Positions 36,544-48,100 of a stretch of DNA of 64,000 bases are shown piece by piece. Made by a program: the position numbers and the translations under genes. The stretch comes from Chrysoperla carnea. Its lineage: Eukaryota > Arthropoda > Insecta > Neuroptera > Chrysopidae. The notes beneath the pieces are model-generated. The model was not told the origin of the DNA. It worked only from the letters and a program-made list of their open reading frames with translations, and did no database searches. Position 1 is the first letter of the stretch; every line of letters begins with the position of its first letter. The DNA lies in the NCBI RefSeq assembly GCF_905475395.1, contig NC_058337.1, positions 104,712,368 to 104,776,367 on the forward strand. The letters are read 5' to 3'.

Positions 36544-38726
36544 ATGAATATAGTCGATGAATGTGTTTTAGCAGCTGATTTTGAGAAAGTTTGCCGTATT
36601 TGTATGAAATTTGATAAAAAGTTTTTAGCAATTAACTCATTTAATATAATTGAAATGATAACAGCGTGCGCTTCTGTACAGGTAATTAGTTTCTAACAAG
36701 ACAACATAATGTTCTTGGTATACAAAATAATGAATTAATCTAGAAATATTTGGGAAATACTGGATTATAATTATAATCCAGTAGAACCCCTCTGTTTGTC
36801 CTCTTGGTATCTTAAAATTGAATTTTCCAACGAATGGACTTGAAAAAAACAAGTTTTTTTTATGATTAAAACATTGACAAGTAGTTGGTTCGAACTTTCG
36901 AAGGTAGTAAATTCTATCCCATCTAGAGAATCATCGATGTATACGTGTCATACAATTATTAATTAAGCCCCTTTATCATATCTGGCTTAAAAATAATAAA
37001 TCACTTTGGTAATTTTTTTAAACTTTACAAACTCATCTTCAATAAAACCTGCCAAAAACATTATTATGGTTATAAAATTTTAGCGGTGCACAACCGTGTT
37101 AGAACACGCAAAATTATTTTTGATGACACAAAGTCGACATCCAACTTCATTTTGATTTTATCGGACCGCCAAGTTTCAATTTTCTCGCCCAAAATTGTGT
37201 CGGAGTATATTTGTTCCCAATATTTTACACATTATGAATCTGTTTTAACTTTTAGTAAAATTATAAGATACTCGGGAATACTGTTAATAGTTTCAAATTT
37301 CATGCATAAAGGCTTTCTTTTATAGATTTGGGAAAACGATGATTTACCAAATCAAATATGCAACGAATGTTTCCTTCAATTACAAAATACCATTAATTTT
37401 AAACATTTATGTGAAAATTCAGATAAAGCATTTCGTCAAATTATTGGAAATAATAAAATAAATTTATGGAATAACAAAAATGATTTGTGTAGCATAAAAA
37501 ATGAAGAAGACAGTAGTCAAGGCTTCGGTAATGATAATTATCCAGTTTATATCAAAGAAGAAGATAATTCAAATCAAAATGAAGACGAAAAAACATTAGA
37601 AATTAAAAAGGAAGAAGAAAACAGAAGAGAAACCAGAAAAAAAAATATTCAATACAAATTCGAAGAGGACAGTGATAACTCTGAAGATATAAAAGAAGAA
37701 AACGATTCCGATTGGGAAAGTGAGGATGAAAAATCTGACTTCGAAGAAACACAGGTAAAGGAATTGGCTGAATTTAAATGTGAGACATGTTCTGGAACAT
37801 TTAAAAGATTAGATTCACTTGGCCAACATATGCAAAGGAAACATAATGCCGAAGGTACGAAATGTAAAAAATGTTCAGTAATTTGTTATCATCCATTACA
37901 TTTACGGGCTCATGAAAAATTACATAATAAGTGTCGTATTTGTAATTTATCATTTTCGACGCGAAAAAAATTAGAATCCCATAAAGTTACACATGTTGAT
38001 AAACGGATACCTGAAATAACTTGCAAAATGTGTGAGAAACAATTTACCAGCAGAACTAACTTAAATAAACATTTACGTGAGATACATAAAATTGAAACAA
38101 AGCAAATTTTAAAATGTGAAACGTGTAATGAAACATTCAAAACAAAACAACTTTTAGAAATACATACTCGTAAAATGCATCCAAAACCGAAAAAAATTAA
38201 TCGATCAAGGGAAATTATTAACTGTGAGGTTTGTGGGAAGATGTGTCAACGACGTTATTTACGTGCTCATATGAATATACATGGGGAACGTAATCGAATC
38301 GCTTGTGAATATTGTGCAAAGATATTTATATCACAAGATACTTTACAAACTCATGTGAAAACTTATCATATCGGATCGGGACCTATTTGTAGGTATTTAT
38401 GCACGGAATGTGGGCTTAAGTTACGATCGAAACATCAATTAAATAATCATTTGATAACGCATACCAAGGAGCGACCATTTGCTTGTGATAAATGTGATAA
38501 AACGTATCGGACAACGTGTATGTTAAAAGTGCATATATCACGGACACATCTGAATGAAAGAAATTTTGTTTGTACATTTTGTTCACAAGCGTTTTTTGAT
38601 AAGAAAATTTTATTGAATCATGTTAGACGCCATACCGGTGAAAAACCGTATAAATGCGATTTATGTGATAAAAGTTTTATACAAAGAGTTGCTTTGCAAG
38701 GTCATATGAAAATACATTCAGTGTAA
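36544..38726 (+). CDS. ZAD-C2H2 zinc-finger transcription factor, eleven fingers (512 aa, 2 exons)
   Basis: Exon 1 is 36544-36681 (46 codons, MNIVDECVLAADFEKVCRIC) and exon 2 is 37326-38726, joined phase 0 (donor CAG/GTAATT, acceptor TTTTATAG). The ZAD cysteines are CRIC at residues 17-20 and CNEC at 58-61, split by the intron at the same place as in the ZAD gene at 26.2-28.7 kb. An acidic linker of about 130 residues has many Glu/Asp and several IKxE-like sites. Eleven C2H2 fingers then run from about residue 198 to the C-terminus. The last pair is joined by the classic TGEKPY linker; most others are not, which suggests only part of the array binds DNA in the canonical way. It is a nuclear regulator by family; the target is unknown. 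The ATG at 36544 is chosen because it places CRIC at a normal distance from the N-terminus. Confidence 0.93.
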
Positions 38727-38837
38727 TATCTAGAATGAAAGAATGCTTACGAAATCGGGAACGTAAGTGATTATACTGAAAGACAGAGATTTAGCTTTAA
38801 TTGTTTGGATTAGAGTATATTATCTACCACTGATCAA

Positions 38838-38843
38838 AATAAA
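38838..38843 (+). terminator. Polyadenylation signal for the eleven-finger ZAD gene
   Basis: AATAAA at about 112 bp after the stop at 38726. Confidence 0.55.
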
Positions 38844-38943
38844 CTTTTATAAAAATTTGAAATTCGTCCCAACAAGTCCGTGCGAAGGATTCATCTAGGG
38901 GGGCGGGTTATTCAAATTTTTGTTATAATGTTAGGTCATAACA

Positions 38944-39115
38944 ACCCTAGTAGCTCAGTTAGTTAAAGCGTAGTCAATTTTGTTCGCGGTATGCCTAGGG
39001 TAGAAGTTTCTATTCCCGCCATATATAATAAGGCTGGTGTAGTGTATGATATGCATGAACTCCGACCCCCCCCCCTCCGAGCGCACGGGAAAGAGTCCCA
39101 AAACCTTGATCAATT
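38944..39115 (+). mobile_element. tRNA-derived SINE
   Basis: A tRNA-like head begins with box A TAGCTCAGTTAGTTAAAG and has a degenerate box B in AGAAGTTTCTATTCCCG about 60 bp on, ending at the tRNA-like CCCGCC. It then continues as a non-tRNA body with a C-run and TCCGAGCGCACGGGAAAGAG into an A/T-rich tail. Box B is mutated, so this is a SINE and not a working tRNA gene. Confidence 0.7.
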
Positions 39116-42100
39116 TAAAAAAATATATAAATGCATATTTCGACGATAATGTAGTCAAAATCAGTATGAATTATGTTATAGTACTTTTTCTGCTGAGACT
39201 ATTTAGAAGAAACAAAATTTATTTAGGTATTCTATCGAATTCGAAATCTATTTTCAAATACCTAAAGTTCTCACTAATTGTCTTTGAATTTAAGTTCACC
39301 GATCAAGTCACTAAGAGGAAAAAAGCAAATTTTACAAAATTTTACAACAAAAAGTCATTATTTATTTAAAAAAAACCTTGCTTGTCCAGAAAGTAAGACG
39401 ACAGAGTGTCCAATAACTAATAAAAAACAAAAAAGGCATCAAAAAAATACTTTATCAATCCTACCTGATTCTCGAGAAAATAACATTACTATATAAATAT
39501 CGCTGATCTCAGTACAGGCTGTTTAGAAAAAGTTTTAAACAGATTTTTTCCCTTAAAATTTTAAAATAATAAACAATAGCACTTCTGTCTTTAATAATTT
39601 TCGCTATTTCTGTTACTTTCTGGACATCCTATAGTTTAATCAACGATTTGTTAATGTTTCTGCTATTTTTTCGACAAATAGAAATTGTAGAAATGATTTT
39701 CATTTTTGGTATTTACTGGACGCCCCTGTAATCTGATAGAAACTTTACCTTCTCCACAAGCAGGGATATTTATAAATGACTTTTTGTCATATAATTAAGA
39801 AAAATTGCCTTTTATCCTCTTGTTAAATGACCTGTCTTTCAGAATATTATATAGTGAAAACTAGATTTTGATTCTATGAATTCTGTTAACATATAAATTA
39901 ACTTTGTTATAAAATAAATCAACATATAAATTACATTGGGTTAATGTCCATAATGTAATTTTTCTTGGATTAATAAAGATTTTTTATTTTTTATATATAT
40001 TTTATTCTTAAGATTTTGAAAATTAATGTTATATTACACAAGAAAATGATTTATGGAATATGGAATATCAAAAGTGGAAAATTAGAATTTTTCGGTTTTT
40101 CTGCGTAAAAATGAAATCTATTTTTTTTTTCAAATATTATATGTAAGTACTTAATTATACAGGCACACATACTTTCTCTTTTATTGGCTACCGTCATTTC
40201 AGTTTGAACGACCTAAACATAGCACTTATCGAAATACATCTTAGAAATCGTATGCATGCACATCAACAGCTAGTCTGTATGATTATTGATTTTATATACC
40301 AGGTGTGTTTAGAAAGAAAATTTATATATTAAAGTTGAATATTTCAAAGAGTAGTAGTACTAGGTGATGATCTTGAACTAGACCTTGAAGTCGATTACCA
40401 AAGTTATTTCAAATGGAAATGGAAGAATTCCAAATGAAAATACCCATTTTCGAAAATTAATCGAGCATAAAATTTTATGTCGAAACATTATACATGTTCC
40501 GGGTTAAACTGGAGTCTAAAAGTCTTGAAAATCAACTTCAAAGACCTTAAAAAATGACAATTCAACTTCAAAGTATATTTCAATCAAAATCTTGACGTAT
40601 AAAATTTTTTTTAAGAATAAAATATCCTTGAAGTTGATTTTCGTCGATTTTTAAGACCCTTGAAGTCGATTATTACCAACAATGAGTGTCGGCACCATAG
40701 AATCTTCATATCTCTATGGCCGGCTTTGTCAAACGAGTCTTTCAACTGAACTTAACCTAAACTCATTATTACTATTGGAAATTGGAAAATACCGCATTTC
40801 ATTCAATCAAAGATTTTTAGTATTCGACCTTCGGATTTTGAATATATTATATAATATCAAAAGGAAAAAAGTGAATATTAACAGAAAATAATGAAATAAC
40901 GTCTCTCTTTAATAAATCTAAAACTAGCTCGACTCGTACGGAATTCCGCTCCTGTAGTTACCGTAACTTTTACCTAAAAAGGGTAAACAAGCCCGTGGCT
41001 AAAAACAACAAGCAACAAATTTCGTAGAAAAGTGGTGAAAAAATGAAAAGTTCTTAAAATTAATATAAGGAGAACATGTACTAAAAATATTAATTATATG
41101 TCCAGAGTATTAGAAGAGCATCTCATAAAAACTAACATGTTTGCATAATAAACTTATTATTTAAATTTATGATATTTTTTCGTTCAAATTATTTGTTTAG
41201 CGTGTTTTTTCTTAAGCGGTACATTTTTAAACCGTTAGTATATTTTTCGTCAAACCTAGACATAATAAGTTTGAAAATGAGGGGTGAATCATGGACTTTG
41301 ATAAAGGAATAAAGAAGATAAGGATAGGACAGAAAAAAAACTTGCTAGAGTAATAATATATAAGAATTTAGACAGTTGAAATACGCTTATAAAAAGATGA
41401 AATGACGCTTTGCATTCATCACAGATTGGTAACGTCAAAATTATTCTATAAATTTTTTTAATCGGAAGCAAGCACGTGTTATTCATTTATTGTAGTATGA
41501 CGTAAACACATCATACTAATTAAGAAACCGAGGAGTCTCAAGGTTGTTTGGTTTGAGTTATTTATAAAAATAAAAAAAAATTATAGACATTAACTATGCA
41601 TTTGTTTTGGGAAATTTTCGCAATAAGTCAGTGTTTTTTTCGTAATCGATTTTAGATTATATGTGCTTTGCCTTTTCTAAGCTACCAGTCATGCCATTTA
41701 AAGTCTTTTGTTCAGATTTAAATATTAAAAAATTGTAAATTATCTCCTTGTATTCTTAGACTATTTGATGTGAAAAACTGAATTAAACTAGTGAAGACAA
41801 ACTGGGTTAATTTTTGAAATACTCTGTATAAAGTATAAGTCTGTACTCTGAATATATTTTGTATTTAAAATTTTATTTTATTCGTTACGATTTAAAAGAT
41901 GAAGTATTTGACCGTTAATATTGGTTGTACGATTCTGAAAATCGGTTAGAAACAAGAATAGGTTACATAATACTCTTATATATGCAATTTATTTAAGTAC
42001 ATGCATTGAAAGTTATCTAACAAACAAAACTATATTTCGAAATTTATGAAGAAAAATTAATTTAAAACATATCTTTGAAATCATTTTTTTTTAAATCTTG

Positions 42101-42344
42101 GGTAATAATTGAACTGCAATAAAAAAATGGTAGACAAAACATCATTTTTTTTTCATCTACATGAAAAATATATTTGGGTGTGCTCTATCGATAGATTGTT
42201 GACATTTATTGTATTCAAAATTTAAGTTTTTAAATTTAGTGATATAGGCAATTGTTTGAACTGAATGCACTAACAGTTATCTAACAAACAAAACTATAAC
42301 ATTTAGTTTATATACAAGTAAAATTTGTAAAATTTAATATCCCA

Positions 42345-42550
42345 TGACAAATACAAATTTTATCCTTGTAGCTCTCTCCAAACTGAATCGATTATCTTGA
42401 AACATAGCTAAGAACACTCTCCATTAAATTTCCTTTAGAAAAATCCAAATCGGTTTATCCGTGTAGGGGCTGCGATGGCACAGACAGACAGACACACACA
42501 CATAGCCGTCAAGCCCATAACTAAGTTCCCATAAACACTATTAAGATCGA
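42345..42550 (-). repeat. Interspersed family B, copy 2
   Basis: The reverse complement carries the same ordered blocks as 11288-11650: a TGTGTGTCTGTCTGTC tract, AATGGAGAGTGTTCTTAG and GAGAGAGCTACAAGG. It is truncated relative to copy 1. Confidence 0.7.
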
Positions 42551-42602
42551 ACATTTTTGAACATCGGTGAGTTTGTTTTGATATGGATTATAGCTTTTTA
42601 AG

Positions 42603-42716
42603 AGTAGATATAGTTTATTAAACCAAAGCGGCACTGAGCAAGAGAGTGAGTCGATATGATTGCACATAAATATAAATCTCTTGTTCAGTGCCACTTTGAT
42701 TTGATAGAACTCTACT
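42603..42716. repeat. Hairpin / MITE with ~40-bp arms
   Basis: The left arm (42603-42645) and right arm (42677-42716) pair through AAAG(C/T)GGCACTGA(G/A)CAAGAGA and an outer AGTAGA block, with a few mismatches and small bulges and a ~31-base loop. This is a precursor-like stem, but MITEs produce the same shape. Confidence 0.75.
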
Positions 42717-44677
42717 ATGTGTGAAACCGAATGTAGCGTTTCACAGGTGGAAAATCTTTATTTAGCAAAAATTTCAAAAACGTTCTGTTTCTGTCAATAT
42801 CTATGAAATAGTAGATTACACATTTAGGAAGCAATCTCATGTTCATTTCTCAGAGGGTGACAAACATGAAATCTGAGACAGTCTTTACTTGCTCCCGTGG
42901 TGTGTATACTATTTTTCTGCTCGACGGAGGCGGAAAGCGGCAACTTTGCCTAAAACAGTGGGACGAAAATAGACACTTTCCGCCCGCAAGGGCGAAAACA
43001 TATTTAAAAACAGAATGTCTTTAAAATTTATAAAATTCCTTGTCCTATAAGAATTAGGTAGAGAAATCTGCGATTGTGAATACGCTGTAAAACAAAATTC
43101 ATCAATTTTCCTGATTCATTTTGTTGCGGACGGGATTGACCGCACTTCTTGTTTGCTTTGGCGCTTACGATCGCTTTCTTCCAATGTATATAAATGAGTC
43201 AAAATATACATTCGTTGAATTGTTGTTTATTGTTGAAAGGAAACTGCTTACACTCACAATTAGTAATTGAATATATTTTAAGAGATCATCAATGACAAAT
43301 TATGATACCATTAATCGCACAGAGAATATATCGTTTACTGATATAGGCCCTGAATTGCATATTTTCACTAACTAATAAGGAATAAAATAAAAAAGAATTT
43401 TTTTAATTTTATAAATTTTTTTAATATTAATATAATATAAAATTACAATCTTGATTTGAGTATATTTTACTTGAGATTAAAATTATTTTTCTACAATAAT
43501 ATCACAATTAATTTTATTTACCTAATTACAAAACATTAAAATATTGGTACAAAATTATTTACAGAATTCTTAAATTAATGAAGTTATAGAAAACATTTTT
43601 CTATTATAATATTAAATATACTTATTCGAGTATTATATTTACAAATACTTAGGTTATTTTACATTAGCCGAGCTTATCGCTATTGTAATTCCAAAGAGGT
43701 CCTCTGTCGAAATTTCAAATTCATTTTTAATTGATTCCATTTATGTCGTTTTTCGTTTCATGTGAGTTTTCGCTTTTCGAGAGTTTGAGGAACAAAAAAG
43801 CCTTATATAGAGTTAATAAAAAAAATTCAAATTTTAAATACGATCTTTTGTAAATGCAGTGAAGTAATGGGTATGGTACTTGACTTCGGTCGGTTTGGCT
43901 TGTTTTGTCTAACATGCCTTTTGCTCGACTAATGCTGGAAACTAGGCCTTAGTTACGATGATTTTACAAAAAATATTTATTTATAATCAATTTTAAATTA
44001 CACAGCCTTTTTTTATAATACTCTGATTATTAAGATATTTCTAACGAAATGAGACTAAAAGTAGTTTTGCACGAAATATAAGTTATCGATATTTAACACG
44101 TTACGAATATACATGTAAATAAACAAATTAGGAATGCTTTGAGCCTAAATAGGATGTAATTGACCGTTTAGTTTACGAAGAAACAATAAACAAAGATTAT
44201 TTTTTTACGAATATTTATAGTTCAACCCAGAAGTGAATTATACAAGCGGCAACGTTTTACAATTTACTTCTGTGCTGTGAATATGTACTGCTTGCTATAC
44301 TGTCTGCACGGATAAGCAATATATGAGAGTATGTGTTGTAGCGTTGACAGATTCACTGCACTAATACAACTACTATATTTAAAACCATATTTTTTCTCTT
44401 TGTAAGATATTGCGTTATTTCTCACCCCGATAGAAATACCTTAAGTTCTCATGTAATTTGAGATTACATAAATAATTGTATGACAAAAAAATATTTTTTA
44501 GGATATGTTTTAGTTTATAAATTATATTTGCGCTTTGTCATAACCATCTTTTTCATTAGTTTTGCCTTCATTAGAGGCATTTAGGTTTTTAGAAAAAACA
44601 AAGGGGAAAAATTATTTTAAATTTTAGTCGTAGGGAATGAAATTAATAATACGTTCGGTTTCTTCCTCTGTCCACTC

Positions 44678-44902
44678 AGAGTGTATCATAGAGATAACAC
44701 CATAGAGCTTCAAAGTCACCGGCCAAACGGTTGATCGCAGTAGATAGAGACAGATAAAATGGGCGTGTATAGCTGCTTTCATCTCTCTTGTACGCCTACA
44801 ATTGCTGTCTCTTTCTACCTCTCTCACTGCGGCCAAGAATTCACTTATTGCGTTTCCTATGTCTATACAGCTCTATGCTATTATTTCTATGGAGTGTATA
44901 GT
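44678..44902. mobile_element. Imperfect inverted-repeat MITE, ~225 bp
   Basis: The arms GAGTGTATCATAGAGATAAC... and the reverse complement of ...TTATTTCTATGGAGTGTATA match over ~33 bp (CACCATAGAGCTT against TAGCATAGAGCTG). The inner parts pair again: CGCAGTAGATAGAGACAG against CGCAGTGAGAGAGG..AGAGACAG. It is non-coding with imperfect pairing throughout. Confidence 0.7.
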
Positions 44903-45158
44903 ATGTATTTTTTACAAATAAGAGAAAATTACATATACTCTTGTCAAATACTGTGTGGCGTTTCAGGAAGGGACTCTCTTATTTTGCCTGTTATATAGGA
45001 TATTATACTTAGGAATGTTCGATATTATGCAAATAGGAATCTTCCTCTAAGCAAATTCGTTTACTTTGTTCAGTGATTTATAAACTAGGCGCATTTATAC
45101 CTACTAGAAATAGAATAATTGCACTTTTCGAAAACGAAAAAATTGAGAACTTATTTTC

Positions 45159-48100
45159 TTAAATCATTAATTGAGCAACTATAAATAATGTAATTATCAT
45201 TAAATTTGTGGGCAGTAAATAATTACTACTACTGTGTTCGAATGGCCACCAAAAGTTTGTATCGTTTGGTTTTGGTGATGTGCTATTTTCTAAAGCTAAC
45301 TGTAAAAATTTATCTGTAGCAATTGAATTGGTTAGTAACGTTGTATCGTCATCTTCATTTGTAAATATTTCATCTGACGTTTGATGATAGTCATAACATT
45401 TTGGGAAGTTTTTCGGTACGGGTGGAAATTGATTATGTTCACCAATTTTAAATATTAATGCCATACCATTTTCTGAATGCCATTCAATGTGACAGTGGAA
45501 TAACCAATACCCTGAAAAAATTAAATTAAATGTTAATTTTTGAAATATAAAACCTGACTAGCGTGTTTGGCTAAACGTCTCCTAATTAAGATCTTGCTTT
45601 CTAATATCAAATTGGTTGGACACAAACAAATCGGAGTGCCTGGTCACTCTCACTTGAAGAGAAACCAAGCAGCAAATTTGCTCAGCAGGAAAAATCAAAA
45701 ACACCTCTATTGCCTGAGCTTATAAATCCTGTCTCTAACGAAGAAGTGACGGCCATGACAGTTTTAGGCAAGCTAGGTCGAGTTAAACTTCAATAGACGA
45801 TTTAAGGCGGTATTCTGGTCTAGAAATTTGAAAAAATTGATTTTTTAATGCATATTTTCAAAGGTAAGCCCCTTAAGAGTATGTCTTTGAACGAATTTTT
45901 CAAAGTTCGAATTATTTTCGGAGATACGGTGGATTTTTTGGTAACGAAGTTCAAATTGATGGGTTTGAACTGCAAGCTTCTGTTGCTTCAAAAGAAGGCA
46001 GAACAGCTGGACTATCAGAAATAACTTTGCAAGACATTGCTTACGAAGTAGAAGAAGGCAATGCATGGATCTGGGATAGCCGATTTATCCAAAGTGAGTA
46101 ATATTATTATCTGAGTTCCTCTGTCGGAATTGTTTCTCAAATTTAAAACGCGGTTTTCTCGAAACTACGGGGTTTTTTCGAGGTTTTTAACATGATATCT
46201 TAAGTATAACTCGACGAATTCCTTTGAAATGTTGGGAGAATCTTCTTTATAAATCTCTGTATCTATGGATTTAAAAAAATTCAATTACCTGGATTATTTG
46301 CATGTAACCGAACAATTGTATAACCGCCATCAGGGATTGTCACAGTATCCTTAAATGGAGGCCGATCCAAATTTCGTTTCACTAATCCTAAACGATCGTA
46401 TTCCTTAAACTCTTCAACAGTTGTATTCTTTCCAATTTTATCCATACTAATCACACGGAAATAATGTCCATGTAAATGTAACGGATGATTTGCATCATAG
46501 GTGAATCCCTGATCAATAAATACCAATTCGACGACAGCATTCAATGGTATCTGATAAACGTATGTACATTCGCAAAATCGATTCTCACAATCGACCATTG
46601 TCGTTTCGTTACAAAACATATCTGGTTTAATCCATTTGCGTTCGGGCATTAATGGGAATTTTGGTAAACGCATTGTTATATGATTGATTTGTGGTGTATA
46701 TGTTCGTAATTCACCTGGTGCAACTGAAATTTAAAAAAGGAAATCCATTTAGAAAAGTTGAGAACAAAAATCAAACCTAAAAATTGAAAACAATTAATTA
46801 AATATATACATTGAAATATACATTTAAGTCGAGATCCTATCTCCATATAATTCTGGCAAGAAGTCGTGGGTTCGATCTCCGTTGAGGTGTCCTTTTTCTT
46901 TGGTTGCTAATATGTTTTAGTTGCTAAGGCATATTACTTAATGGAATATGTCTCAGTCAAAGTAAGCGCTAGTTAGAATCTTCGTTAGAAAACATATAAC
47001 CTTGTAGAAGAAACCATTTACTTAACCCCGGATGGAAATACAAAATGTTACCTTACAAAAGAATTAAGAATTTGTAAGCAAATAAATACCAAAATCATGA
47101 CATCCAGATATGGAAGAAATGTACATAATAACTACCATTCACCTCAGTTGGTAAGAGACCTGTTCTCGAATGTTAGAGATCATAAGTTTGATGCCCGCTC
47201 AAGTCTATCTTTCTTCATATCGGCTAACATTGATGTCAAAAATAACATTCTGTATTAAATTATTTAAAAAAAATTATATTTACTTTGGTCAAATCCATAT
47301 AAATCTTTGCGATGAAAATTTGAATTATCTGTTGGGTTGAAATCATATGCTAAAAATAGTTGCATGTCCGGTATTTCTTTCAAACTTGGATCATTTGATT
47401 CAATGGATCGTACTTGTGACATCAGTATGGAATCTGGATCGCCTTCTGGTGTGTTTAGTGCATTCAATTGCTGTAAATAATAAATAATGAAGTTTATTTC
47501 GTAAAATTAAAAAATATTTAAGCAACTAATCAATATGGGAATTGACTAAATTAATTTAAAAACAAAAATGTGCGGGTTTTAGGACCTACAACTAGCTTTA
47601 TATTAAAACAGAATTTATGTAAATTATAACTAATTATGATTGAGTATGTAGAATGGCAATAAATTGCCATCTGTGAATGAAAAATAGAACTATTGTTAAA
47701 TTTTAGTACACGAGCGCTCTCTGTGAATGGGATATATAGCTATTGTTAATTTTATAACACAATCGCTACCGTTGAATGCGAAATGAGGAGAAACCAAACG
47801 CAAGTTTCGTTGTATTCTATTTTGATGATGTCACGATTTATTACTGATTCATTTTCTGTGTATATTGCTTTAAGTGGTGCGCGTAAAGAAGTTTCACTTA
47901 AAAAATTTCATGAATATCATAGATACAAGTATATGTGTAGATGCAGTTGCAAGCCTTAGAAGCATATTTAAATCTCACGCTCATGATTACTTGTCAGACT
48001 TGACTATGACAGCATTTTCATCAAAGTTTTAAATATAAACAGCATTCGTTCAAATTGATTTAAATGATCCCAAGAAATGGATGGTTTAAAAAAATGATAC

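Larger units (their letters stand above)
39116..45158. other. Gene-free repeat region between ZAD gene and laccase
   Basis: About 6 kb with no supportable exon. It contains a duplicated segment around GTTATCTAACAAACAAAACT (42013 and 42277), a family B copy (42345-42550), a strong ~40-bp-arm hairpin (42603-42716) and an inverted-repeat MITE (44678-44902). The 40.3-40.7 kb part has several CTTGAAGTCGATT / AATCAACTTCAAAG repeats in both orientations. Confidence 0.6.

Noticed and set aside
38944-39025. Possible tRNA gene
   Set aside because: Box A is good but box B is degenerate and the acceptor arms do not pair; SINE head instead.
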